NCBI GenBank assembly: GCA_022799175.1
Contig: JAAWNY010000016.1
Span: 1 to 53,608 of the forward strand
Length of the DNA: 53,608 nt
Direction: 5' to 3'
From: Lachnospiraceae bacterium
GTDB lineage: Bacteria > Bacillota > Clostridia > Lachnospirales > Lachnospiraceae
The notes under the pieces are model-generated. The model was given only the letters and a program-made list of their open reading frames with translations. It was not told the origin of the DNA and did not search any database. Every line of letters begins with the position of its first letter. The first letter of the stretch is position 1. A program made the position numbers and the translations under genes. Positions 1 to 8,600 of the stretch are shown piece after piece.

Positions 1-1
1 C

Positions 2-55
2 GGATTTTCCACCGGTCTAATTGTCGTGGGAAAAATTCATATTAAAAATTTATAA
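2..55 (+). CDS. C-terminal end of an unidentified upstream gene (partial)
   Basis: Reading from base 2, an open frame of 17 codons ends at a TAA at 53-55 (peptide tail GFSTGLIVVGKIHIKNL). The stop lies directly against a terminator hairpin that starts at 54, which is the arrangement expected for the end of a real gene. Too little is present to identify the product. The only support is frame plus terminator, so the call is weak. Confidence 0.3.
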   Translation, partial: GFSTGLIVVGKIHIKNL

Positions 56-96
56 AAAACCTGCCAAAAAGTCTTGACTTTTGTTAGCAGGTTTTT
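54..96 (+). terminator. Rho-independent terminator abutting the truncated ABC gene
   Basis: Arms AAAAACCTGC (about 55-64) and GCAGGTTTTT (87-96) pair perfectly. An inner stem AAAAGTC/GACTTTT lies inside the loop. The A-run on the left and T-run on the right would let it work in both directions. The T-run ends one base before the ATG of the next reading frame, so there is no room for a promoter or ribosome-binding site for that frame. Confidence 0.75.
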
Positions 97-1764
97 ATGA
101 CCATTGCGAGTAATTCTTTGGCTCTTATCGGACCGCTTCTTTCCGGATATGCGGTGGATGCCCTAGAGCCAGGAATGGGGAAGGTGGACTTTGAGCAGGT
201 GTTTTTCTATGCCGGATGGATGGTGGCATTCTATGTACTGTCAGCATTGATGTCTTATGGGCTCACCGTGTTAATGGTGACAGTCAGTCGAAAGGTGATC
301 CGGAAAATGCGGGAGGATGTGTTTGAACGGTTGCTATCTTTGCCTGTGGGATATTTTGACTGTCATCAGACCGGAGATGTGCTGAGTCGGATTACGTATG
401 ACATCGATGTAGTCAATGAGTCGCTGTCTAGCGATTTAATCCAAATGCTGACTACAACGATTACCGTGGGCGGGGCGTTAGCAATGATGGTTGTGATCTC
501 GCCATATCTCGTACTGGTATTTTGCTTTACTGTGCCGCTCTCTGCCGCGATTACTCGTTTTATCACTGGAAAAACCCGGCCTTTGTATCGTGCGCGCTCG
601 GCGTCTTTGGGACGTTTGAATGGATTCGTGGAGGAAAAGGTGAGTGGGCAGAAGACTATCAAGGCATATTGTGGTGAGGAGATAGCCATTGGAGAATTTG
701 CAAAAAAAGATCGAGAAGCGGTGGAGGCGTATTATAAGGCTGAGTATTATGGGAGCACAGTGGGGCCGATGGTCAATTTTATCAATAATTTATCGCTATC
801 CTTGATCAGTGTGTGTGGTGCTTTTTTGTATTTGGCCGGGAAGATGCGGGTAGGGCAGATATCTTCTTTTGTGTTGTACTCTCGCAAATTTTCTGGTCCG
901 ATCAACGAACTGGCGAATATTGTCAGTGATTTACAATCGGCGGTAGCAGCAGCAGAGCGGGTATTTACGCTGATGGATGAACTGCCAGAAGAAGAGAAAA
1001 GAAAGAATTCAGAAAGCTCGAGAAAAATTCAGGGAAGGGTAGAATTATCGCATGTAAATTTTGGTTATGAGCCGGGGAAAGTGATTTTGGAGGACTTTTC
1101 CCTGAAGGTTTCTCCAGGAGAGACGATTGCCATTGCAGGACCAACCGGGGCGGGTAAAACAACTTTTATCAATCTGTTGATGCGTTTTTATGATCCCTGG
1201 TCAGGGGTAATCCAGATAGATGGAAGAGATATCCGGGAAATATCTCGGACGAGCCTGCGAAACGCGTATGCCATGGTGCTGCAGGACACCTGGTTGTTTT
1301 CCGGCACGATCTACGAGAATCTAGCTTACGGAAGGGAGGGGATGGGAAGAGAAGAGGTGATTGCCGCGGCGAAGGCGGCTCGTATCCATACCTTTATTAC
1401 TCAGCTTCCCGATGGCTATGACACAGTGATTAAGGAGGATGGGGCAAACATTTCTCAAGGACAGAAACAGCTTCTGACCATTGCCCGCGCCATGCTGCAG
1501 GATTGCCGGATGGTGATCTTAGATGAAGCGACTTCCAATGTGGATACGCGGACGGAGGTGCAGATTCAGCAGGCCATGGGAAGATTGATGGAAGGGAAAA
1601 CCTGTTTTATCATCGCACACCGTCTGTCTACGATCCGCAATGCCGACCGGATTTTAGTGGTAGATCAGGGAAGAGTAGTCGAGCAGGGGAACCATCAGGA
1701 ATTGATGGAGAAAAAAGGGATTTATTATCAGATGTATGAGGCGCAAAAGGACGTAAGGGAATAG
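97..1764 (+). CDS. ABC transporter, ATP-binding/permease half-exporter, 5'-truncated
   Basis: This is a multidrug/lipid-type ABC half-transporter: a membrane domain (residues about 1-290) followed by a nucleotide-binding domain (about 315-555). Walker A GPTGAGKTT, Q-loop LQDTWLFSG, signature SQGQKQL, Walker B MVILDEAT and the H-loop AHRLST are all visible. Family members are usually about 580-620 residues. This frame opens with MTIASNSLALIGPLL, which aligns to the middle of the first transmembrane helix, so roughly 40-60 N-terminal residues are missing. An in-frame stop lies at 85-87 and no ribosome-binding site precedes the ATG because a terminator occupies 54-96. The gene therefore looks decapitated by a rearrangement and is probably not expressed as a working pump. 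Half-exporters of this kind often pair with an adjacent partner, which is not visible here. Confidence 0.85.
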   Translation: MTIASNSLALIGPLLSGYAVDALEPGMGKVDFEQVFFYAGWMVAFYVLSALMSYGLTVLMVTVSRKVIRKMREDVFERLLSLPVGYFDCHQTGDVLSRITYDIDVVNESLSSDLIQMLTTTITVGGALAMMVVISPYLVLVFCFTVPLSAAITRFITGKTRPLYRARSASLGRLNGFVEEKVSGQKTIKAYCGEEIAIGEFAKKDREAVEAYYKAEYYGSTVGPMVNFINNLSLSLISVCGAFLYLAGKMRVGQISSFVLYSRKFSGPINELANIVSDLQSAVAAAERVFTLMDELPEEEKRKNSESSRKIQGRVELSHVNFGYEPGKVILEDFSLKVSPGETIAIAGPTGAGKTTFINLLMRFYDPWSGVIQIDGRDIREISRTSLRNAYAMVLQDTWLFSGTIYENLAYGREGMGREEVIAAAKAARIHTFITQLPDGYDTVIKEDGANISQGQKQLLTIARAMLQDCRMVILDEATSNVDTRTEVQIQQAMGRLMEGKTCFIIAHRLSTIRNADRILVVDQGRVVEQGNHQELMEKKGIYYQMYEAQKDVRE

Positions 1765-1766
1765 TT

Positions 1767-2078
1767 CCAATGTCATTTAGTTAATTTTTTCAGAAGGTAC
1801 GCCATGGAAAAAGGAGCGGAAAGAGACCAGAAATGGCCTGTGGATTTTTCCGGTTTCGGGATCAAGAATTCCTAAAATCTCTGATTTTTGCGAAAAACGA
1901 AACGAAAATCCTCAAACTCGCTTCGCTCAGACAGTGTGGATTTTCGTTTCCACGCAAAATTCAGAGATTAAGGATTTCTAAATCCCTGCAAAGTCAAAAT
2001 CCGCAGGCCATTTCTGGTCTCTTTCCACTCCTTTTTCCATGGCTGAGTATTTTCAGAGTTAAACTTAATGACATTGGG
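1767..2078. repeat. Family 1 long palindromic repeat, copy 1
   Basis: This is a gene-free palindrome of about 310 bp. The left arm (from GCCATGGAAAAAGGAG near 1801) is nearly complementary to the right arm (ending CTCCTTTTTCCATGGC near 2044), and the match continues almost to the centre near 1925. The ends TGTCATTTAGTTAA (1771) and TTAAACTTAATGACA (2059-2073) form terminal inverted repeats, extended by CCAA/TTGG. Related copies lie at 3453-3755 and 41066-41332. The whole could form one very long hairpin. No transposase is encoded, so a MITE-like or REP-like non-autonomous element is the best description. It occupies most of the gap between the ABC gene and the EamA transporter. Confidence 0.85.
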
Positions 2079-2216
2079 TTGATACCCGACTGGTTTCTGC
2101 TTTACTGGGCTCAGTGAAATGTCCGGCGTACTGGCTTTGCGTGGATAGAATCGTCTGAATATTCACCAAGTTTTTGAGTTTCGCAAACGCCTATTTCTAT
2201 AGCTATCTTAAGCAGT

Positions 2217-2260
2217 CAGCCATTTCCATATCCTGTGTGCGGATGGCTCGCAGACACAGT
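2217..2260 (+). repeat. Family 2 hairpin repeat, copy D (degenerate, one arm lost)
   Basis: The sequence AGCCATTTCCATATCC followed by TGTGTGCGGATGG matches the left arm and core of the family 2 hairpins at 14609, 30717 and 35375, but the complementary outer arm is absent. It lies just past the stop codon of the minus-strand EamA gene, the same position relative to a stop as the other copies. The rest of 2079-2303 shows nothing recognisable. Confidence 0.55.
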
Positions 2261-2303
2261 CCATCCAATATGTAGACAGTGTGTTTGCGGACAGGCGGAT
2301 CAC

Positions 2304-3212
2304 TTATTTGGCATTCTCTTTTTTTCGTATCTTTTCTTTTAATTGCAAACCAATCAATCCTGTAATAAACATTACGGTTCCGCCAACGATATAGACGCTG
2401 ATTTTTTCGTGGAAGAATAGCACGCCCCACAGGATAGCAAAAATAGCCATAGTGCTTTGGATGACTGGAACCATATAAAAGGGAACAAGTAAAATGGCGC
2501 GGGCGTTGAGGTAGAATCCGATCCCTGTAATAAAGCCAAATATCAAAATTCCTGCGATACAACCGAGATCGGGCCGGACGCCTGCTAAGTCCCCGCCTGT
2601 CATGCCCGGAACTAGCGGAATAAAAGCAAGGATTGCGGATACAGCAAAGATAGACAAGTTACTGTCAATGATATCCATCTGGTCGGCGATCATCTTTTGG
2701 GACAATACATGGCAACCAGCGCAGAAGCCGGAGAGGATAAAGAGACCAGTCAGCAGAATATTTTCTTGGAAAAAGACTTCCAAAGGACGACCATTCCAGG
2801 AAATGCACAATACCCCTGCCATACATAACAAAATACAAAATAATTTTTTTGGCGGCAATTTTTCTTTGAATAAAAGGACACTAGACAGGGTCAGAAAAAC
2901 TGTCTGGGCGGGCTGGGTCACGATATTGCCATAAGAAGGGCCGTGGGAGAGTGCGTAGTTTTCGGTTAGATAGGCCACCCATTTGGCGGTAGCTCCAAAG
3001 AGAAGCCAACCGGTCAACAAACGTACCGCAGAAAAGAAGTCTTTCTGAAAGCGTTGCCGTTTGGCGACTTTAAGAAGCAGGAGAAAACAGACGCCAACGG
3101 CAAAGCGGAAAAAGGTAATGTAGGCTGGGCCAAAATGAGGGCTGATCAGTTTGACGCAGGTGCCTCCGAAACTGAACATCAGAGCAACGCATAAAAGATA
3201 TAAGTATCCCAT
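2304..3212 (-). CDS. EamA/DMT-family membrane transporter
   Basis: A 302-residue protein with about ten hydrophobic helices arranged as two EamA repeats (residues about 3-140 and 150-290), the standard layout and length of the drug/metabolite transporter superfamily. The N-terminus MGYLYLLCVALMFSFGGTCVK and the LLFKEKL and LFFHEKI segments at the ends of the repeats are typical. A GAGGAAA ribosome-binding site precedes the ATG. The C-terminus is basic (KEKIRKKENAK). Substrate cannot be told from sequence; members export amino acids, metabolites or drugs. It stands alone on the minus strand, divergent from the tetR efflux operon, with a shared upstream region of about 590 bp. Confidence 0.88.
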   Translation of the reverse strand: MGYLYLLCVALMFSFGGTCVKLISPHFGPAYITFFRFAVGVCFLLLLKVAKRQRFQKDFFSAVRLLTGWLLFGATAKWVAYLTENYALSHGPSYGNIVTQPAQTVFLTLSSVLLFKEKLPPKKLFCILLCMAGVLCISWNGRPLEVFFQENILLTGLFILSGFCAGCHVLSQKMIADQMDIIDSNLSIFAVSAILAFIPLVPGMTGGDLAGVRPDLGCIAGILIFGFITGIGFYLNARAILLVPFYMVPVIQSTMAIFAILWGVLFFHEKISVYIVGGTVMFITGLIGLQLKEKIRKKENAK

Positions 3213-3352
3213 GGAAAATTTCCTCGTTCATTGGTATTTTGCAGGATTGAATAACCTGCGTGGATAGTATAGCATATTTGAGAAATAAAGCAAAAGGACT
3301 TTTCTAAATTGTGCAGATTTTGTAAAAAATTATAAACTTTTTCTAACGTCTA

Positions 3353-3381
3353 TTGACAATGTGACAAGGTGTCATTATAAT
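3353..3381 (+). promoter_or_regulatory. Consensus sigma-A promoter of the tetR-efflux operon
   Basis: TTGACA at 3353-3358 and TATAAT at 3376-3381 are separated by exactly 17 bases, a perfect housekeeping promoter. The next gene downstream on this strand is tetR at 3805, but a family 1 palindrome is inserted between them, giving an unusually long leader of about 420 bases. Confidence 0.85.
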
Positions 3382-3419
3382 GAGTGACATATTGTCACTG
3401 AGAAAATGACATCTTGTCA
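3362..3419. promoter_or_regulatory. Three tandem TGACA-N3-TGTCA operators (probable TetR sites)
   Basis: Perfect palindromes TGACA-N3-TGTCA lie at 3362-3374, 3385-3397 and 3407-3419, with centres 23 and 22 bases apart, about two helical turns. The first sits between -35 and -10; the other two cover the start point and early leader. This is the pattern of an autorepressed TetR promoter. Assigning them to the adjacent TetR is inference from position. A degenerate fourth half-site follows near 3433. Confidence 0.75.
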
Positions 3420-3440
3420 TGTTCCGATGCAATGACAGAT

Positions 3441-3779
3441 GTCGGAAGCGGGTGGCATTAAGATAAGTAGTGACAAAAGGTACGCCAAAGAAGAGAGGAG
3501 AACAGCAACAGAAAATGATCTGTTCCTTTTTCCGGTTTCGAGATTAAGAATTCCTAAAACCCCTGACTTTTGCTAAAAGCGAAAAGAAAATATACAAACT
3601 CGCTCCGCTCAAACAATGTATATTTTTTTTCGACGCTAAATTCAGGGATTTAAGGACTTCTAAATCTCTGCAAAGTCAAAATTCACAGATCATTTTCTAT
3701 TGCTGTTCTCCCCTCTCCCTTGGCTGCTTTTCTCGTTTCCTTAATCTAAATGACATTGTGTCGGAAGCGGGTGGCATTA
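3441..3779. repeat. 20-bp direct repeats flanking the palindrome
   Basis: The identical 20-mer GTCGGAAGCGGGTGGCATTA is at 3441-3460 and 3760-3779, each preceded by a further AATGACA with a one-base length difference in between. This could be a long target duplication made on insertion, or the remnant of a tandem arrangement of element ends, because the last bases overlap the element's own TGGCATTA terminus. Confidence 0.7.
3453..3755. repeat. Family 1 long palindromic repeat, copy 2
   Basis: About 300 bp, no gene. Left end TGGCATTAAGATAAG (3453) and right end TTAATCTAAATGACA (3741-3755) are terminal inverted repeats. The arms around the centre near 3608 are complementary, for example ATGATCTG with CAGATCAT. 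The central part matches copies 1 and 3, whereas the outer arms differ from theirs yet stay paired within this copy. It separates the promoter/operator block at 3353-3419 from tetR. The 20-base sequence GTCGGAAGCGGGTGGCATTA occurs on both sides (3441-3460 and 3760-3779). Confidence 0.85.
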
Positions 3780-3804
3780 TTTAACAGGGGAGAGGAGGAT
3801 GGGT

Positions 3805-4440
3805 ATGCCTACAGAGCGGTTTAACCGGTTGCCAGAGGCCAAAAGGCAGGCGATACGAGAGGCAGCGCTGAAGGAATTCGCAAGGGTTCCTTTTGACAAG
3901 GCTTCGATTAATCAGATTATCCGGAATGCGGATATTTCCCGAGGAAGTTTTTATACTTACTTTGTGGATAAACAGGATGTGGTGGAGTTTCTGTTGAAGG
4001 ATACGTTTGAGAAGATGGAGGACATCTGCAAGAAAGAGTTGAACCATAACGGTGGTGACTATTTTGCCATGGTGGAGATGATGTTTGATTATTTTGTGGG
4101 TGAACTTCGCCAAAATCCGGATATGGTGACAGTCGCAAGGAATATATTTTTCAACAAGGAGAACAATGAATTGGTGGGAATGGGGCGGTGGCCGAGCCCG
4201 GATTGTGTAGCGATGCCGGACAGCCCGGCCAGATGGATGTATGAAAATATTGACCGAAGTCGTTTCCGGTTTGAAACCATGGAGGAAATTTTTCCTCTGG
4301 CAGTCCTAGCGATGTCTTCGCTGGCAACTTCGCTCAAACAGTATTATGAGTATCCGGAACAGTTAGAGAATATCCGGAAAATGTTTTGTAAATCCCTGGA
4401 TATCCTGAAATATGGGGTATATAAGAGAGAAGAACCATAA
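3805..4440 (+). CDS. TetR/AcrR-family transcriptional regulator of the efflux operon
   Basis: A 211-residue TetR-type repressor. The N-terminal helix-turn-helix spans residues about 12-55 (ALKEFA, INQIIRNADISRGSFYTYF, then DKQDVVEFLL), and the C-terminal two thirds form the helical ligand-binding and dimer domain. ATG at 3805 is preferred over ATG 3799 because AGGAGG (3793-3798) then has a 6-base spacing. It is the first gene of a unit with the membrane-fusion protein, RND pump and TolC-like genes, so it very likely senses a pump substrate and represses the promoter at 3353 through the TGACA-N3-TGTCA sites. Ligand unknown. Confidence 0.88.
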   Translation: MPTERFNRLPEAKRQAIREAALKEFARVPFDKASINQIIRNADISRGSFYTYFVDKQDVVEFLLKDTFEKMEDICKKELNHNGGDYFAMVEMMFDYFVGELRQNPDMVTVARNIFFNKENNELVGMGRWPSPDCVAMPDSPARWMYENIDRSRFRFETMEEIFPLAVLAMSSLATSLKQYYEYPEQLENIRKMFCKSLDILKYGVYKREEP

Positions 4441-4494
4441 CCAAAAAGAACATTTCATTTAGTCAGAAAAACAAAAAGGCAAGAGGAGACAGCA

Positions 4495-5634
4495 ATGAAT
4501 AAGGGAGTAATGATTGCAGGCGTTGTTGTGGTGGCGGTGGGTGCCGCTATTATTGTGCCGCGGGTGATGAAGCCGAAGGCGGTACTAGAAGAGGCGCCGG
4601 TACCGGTGGTTGAGGCGGAGCGATTAGAGCCGGGGGATATCGTGTTATACCGGAACTTGGTCGGTACGGTGGAGCCATCAGATGTGGTATATATTTATCC
4701 GAAGGCCGCTGGGGAGATTACGGATGTATTTGTGAAGGCTGGTGATGTGGTTGCCGAGGGACAGGCGATTTGTAAGATTGATACCAAGCAGGTGGATGCG
4801 GCGCGACTCAGTATGGAAGCGGCGAAGACAGCCATGGATAATGCCGAGAACAATTTCCGGAGGCAGCAGGCATTGTTTGCGGTGGGGGATATTGCTTCAG
4901 CTGCCTATGAACAGGCGGAGGTGCAGGCTAAGAGCGCCCGGATTCAGTACGAACAGGCCAAACTGAATTATGATTATCAGATGGAATTCAGCAATATTAC
5001 CGCGTCGATTGGCGGTACGGTGGAGCAATGCGATGTGGAGGTTCATGATAATGTGGCTCAGCAGTCGCTAATCTGTGTGATTTCCGGTGAAGGAAGCAAG
5101 GCAATCACCTTTTCCGTGACGGAGAAGGTGGTGGATCAGATGCAAGTGGGGGATCGGGTGACGATTGAGAAGAATGGTAAGGAATATCAGGGGAGTGTAA
5201 CGGAAATCAGCAGCATGATTGACGCGTCTAGCGGGCTTTTTAAGATCAAGGCATCCGTGGAGAACGGAGATGCTTTGCCCACCGGATCGGCGGTCAGCCT
5301 GTTTGTGGTATCTGACCGGGCAGATCAGGCCATGAGTATTCCTGTGGATGCTGTTTACTATACTGGAGGGGATGCTTATGTATACACCTATGATAACGGA
5401 ACTGTACATCACATTCCGGTGGAAGTGGGGATTTACGATTCCGAGAGAGCGGAGATTTTGTCTGGCATCCAGAGTGATGACCTGGTGATCACTACCTGGA
5501 GTTCGGAACTTGCAGAAGGAGCCAAGGTCCAGCTGTCGGGTGAGGTACAGACAGGAGGCGGGCAGGCAGAGCCAGCAGAAGAAGATAATGAGCAGGCAGG
5601 AAACATGCAGACAGAGAACGCACAGGCGGAGTAG
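4495..5634 (+). CDS. RND efflux periplasmic-adaptor-type protein (HlyD/membrane-fusion family)
   Basis: A 379-residue adaptor. Residues about 4-23 are a membrane anchor or signal (GVMIAGVVVVAVGAAIIVPR). A lipoyl-type domain (VEPSDVVYIYPKAAGEITDV, about 60-100), a coiled-coil hairpin (about 100-165, rich in QAKSARIQYEQAK) and beta-barrel domains follow. The tail is Gln/Glu-rich (GGGQAEPAEEDNEQAG). It would link the RND pump to the TolC-like proteins encoded downstream. ATG 4495 has GAGGAGA at a good distance. The stop lies 13 bases before the RND start codon, so they are co-transcribed. In a monoderm cell it would reach into the wall zone rather than a periplasm. Confidence 0.9.
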   Translation: MNKGVMIAGVVVVAVGAAIIVPRVMKPKAVLEEAPVPVVEAERLEPGDIVLYRNLVGTVEPSDVVYIYPKAAGEITDVFVKAGDVVAEGQAICKIDTKQVDAARLSMEAAKTAMDNAENNFRRQQALFAVGDIASAAYEQAEVQAKSARIQYEQAKLNYDYQMEFSNITASIGGTVEQCDVEVHDNVAQQSLICVISGEGSKAITFSVTEKVVDQMQVGDRVTIEKNGKEYQGSVTEISSMIDASSGLFKIKASVENGDALPTGSAVSLFVVSDRADQAMSIPVDAVYYTGGDAYVYTYDNGTVHHIPVEVGIYDSERAEILSGIQSDDLVITTWSSELAEGAKVQLSGEVQTGGGQAEPAEEDNEQAGNMQTENAQAE

Positions 5635-5647
5635 GAGGAAGGCAGCT

Positions 5648-8600
5648 ATGGGATTAACAAAATCAGTCCTCAAACGGCCGGTTACCACCGTGTTGGTGGT
5701 TCTGTGCCTGATTGTGTTTGGTTTACAGTCCGTGTTGTCGGCAAAGATGGAGCTTATGCCGACTATGGATATGCCGATGCTGATCATTGCCACCATCTAC
5801 CCGGGGGCAAGCCCGGAGGATGTCAATGATTTGGTGACGACAGAGATTGAAGATACTATTGGTTCTCTAAGTGGGGTAGACACGATTCAGTCTATGTCTA
5901 TGGAGAATATGTCTATGGTAATCATTCAATATGATTATGGCAAGGACATTGACGATGCTTACGATGATTTGAAGAAAAAGATGGATGTGCTGGAGGCAAA
6001 GCTTCCGGACGACTGTGAAGCACCCGTGGTGGTAGAGTTAAACCTAGACGATATGGCATCCGTATCTCTGTCAGTGAATCACAAGACGGAACCCAACCTT
6101 TACAATTATGTTGATAATAAGGTAGTTCCGGAGTTGGAAAAGATTACCACAGTGACGGATGTGGATGTCAGTGGCGGACAGGAGGAATATATCAAGATAG
6201 AACTGATTCCGGAGAAGTTGCAGCAATACCATCTGAATATGAGTTCCATTTCTCAAGCCATTGGCAGTGCGAACTTTACTTATCCGGCAGGGGATACGAT
6301 TGTAGGTGGGCAACAACTGTCTGTCAGCGCCGGAATCGAATATGACACTATGGAATTGCTAAAGAAGATTCCGATTTCTCTTGGTAATGGCAATGTGATT
6401 TATTTAGAGGATGTGGCAAATGTTCGGAATGCTCTAAAAGATGCCAGTGGCGTGGCACGCTATGATGGGCGAGACACCATTTCTATCGGTGTAAAGAAGC
6501 AGCAGAGTGCCACGGCGATGGAAGTATCGAAAGAGGTCAATAAGGTCATTAAAGCTTTGCAGGCCAAGGATGAAAACTTAGAGATTGTGGTGGTGAATGA
6601 TACCAGTGATTCGATTCAGTCCTCCTTCAAGAGTGTGATGCAGACTATGGTTATGGCAGTGTTGGTATCCATGGTGATTATTTTCCTGTTCTTTGGAGAA
6701 ATCCGGGCATCGCTGATTGTGGGTACATCCATTCCGATTTCGATCCTGGCGGCATTAATCTTGATGCAGGCCATGGGTTTTACCCTGAATGTCATCACGC
6801 TGAGCAGTTTGGTGCTGGGAGTGGGTATGATGGTGGATAACTCCATTGTGGTGTTGGAAAGCTGCTTCCGTTCCACCAAGGGCAAGGGGATTGTCGGATA
6901 TCGGGAGGCAGCGTTAGAGGGTAGTAACATTGTCTTGCAGTCGATTATTGGCGGTACCGCCACCACATGTGTAGTGTTTTTGCCGCTGGCACTTCTGGAG
7001 GGGATGACAGGACAGATGTTCAAGCCTCTGGGCTTTACAATTATTTTCTGTCTGGTGGCATCGCTAGTTAGTGCCATGACGATTGTGCCTCTGTGTTATT
7101 GTGTTTTTCGTCCACAAGAAAAGGACAGTTCACCGGTGGGGTGGCTGCTGGTAAAGATGCAAGACGGATACCGGGGCATGATGCGGGTGATTTTGCCGAA
7201 AAAGATTACTGTGGTGGTGCTCTCAGTCGTCATGCTGGGAATCTCTATCTGGATGGCAACCCAACTGCGGATGGAATTGATGGTAGCAGATGATACGGGT
7301 ACTATCAGTATCAACATTGATACCCGTCCAGGACTTAAGGTAGAAGAGACGGATAAAATCTTGCGGAAGGTGGAGGCGGTTATAGCGGAGGATCCCGATC
7401 TGGAGTCTTATATGTTGACTTCTGGCGGCAGCGGTATGAGTATGGGGGGAGGAGGAGCCAGTCTGACCGCTTATCTGCTGGATGAGAGGAAGCGGGAGAC
7501 CGATCAGGTTGTAAAAGAATGGAAACCCTTGCTGAACCAGATTGCAGGTGCTAATATAACGGTAACAGCATCTTCTTCGATGAGCATGATGTCTTCTGCC
7601 AATGGCGTGGAATATATCCTGCAGAGCACGCAGTATGATGAATTGAAAGAAGTATCAGACCAGATTGTCAATGAACTTTTGGGATACAGCGAGGTGACGA
7701 AAGTACATAGTACGCTGGAGAATGCGGCGCCAGTTGTCAGACTGGATATTGATGCAGTGAAAGCGAATGCAGAAAATATTACTCCCATGCAGATTGCGAG
7801 CAGCGTGAGCAATATGTTAGGAGGGGTGGAAGCCACGACTCTGGAGGTAAACGGTGATGACATCAGCGTCAAGGTGGAGTATCCGGAGGATGAATACGAT
7901 ACGATCGACAAGCTGAAGGGAATCGTACTGACCAATAATGCAGGCGCCTCCGTGGCGCTGACAGATGTGGCAGACATTGGCTTTAAGGATAGCCCAGCTA
8001 CAATTATTCGCTCAGACCGACAATATCAGGTGACGATCACTGGGGATTTACAGACGGATGATCCCCGGCTGATCGATGAAATGGAAGATCGGTTCTATGA
8101 CGAGGTGGTTGCAAAGCATATGAGCCCGACGCTTTCTCGTGCAGTCAATAGCATGGATGAGGCTATGGCGCGGGAGTTCGGCAATTTGTTTGGCGCGATC
8201 GGCACGGCAGTATTTTTGGTATTTGTGGTTATGGCGGCTCAGTTTGAGTCACCGAAATTTTCTATTATGGTTATGACAACCATTCCTTTTGCATTGATTG
8301 GATCTTTTGGGCTTTTGTATCTGACAGATGTGCCCATCAGTATGGCTTCCTTACTGGGATTTTTGATGCTGTCAGGAACGGTGGTAAATAATGGGATTCT
8401 TTATGTGGATACCGTAAACCAGTACCGGCAAGAGATGGATTTGCACACGGCGCTCATTGAAGCGGGTGCGACTCGTCTGCGGCCGATATTAATGACCACA
8501 CTAACTACGATTGTGGCGATGATCCCCATGGCGATGGCTTATGGCGATAGTGGAGAGAGTATGCAGGGACTGGCATTAGTGGATGTGGGTGGACTGATAG

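Noticed and set aside
1833-2117. 94-codon open frame on the plus strand inside family 1 copy 1
   Set aside because: It runs through both arms of a palindrome, has no ribosome-binding site and resembles no protein; it is a by-product of the repeat.
2203-2562. 119-codon minus-strand frame overlapping the EamA gene
   Set aside because: It lies out of frame across the 3' third of a well supported transporter gene and has no recognisable features.
5068-5796. 242-codon minus-strand frame opposite the adaptor and RND genes
   Set aside because: It is antisense to two certain genes, has no ribosome-binding site and a Cys/His-rich nonsense composition.
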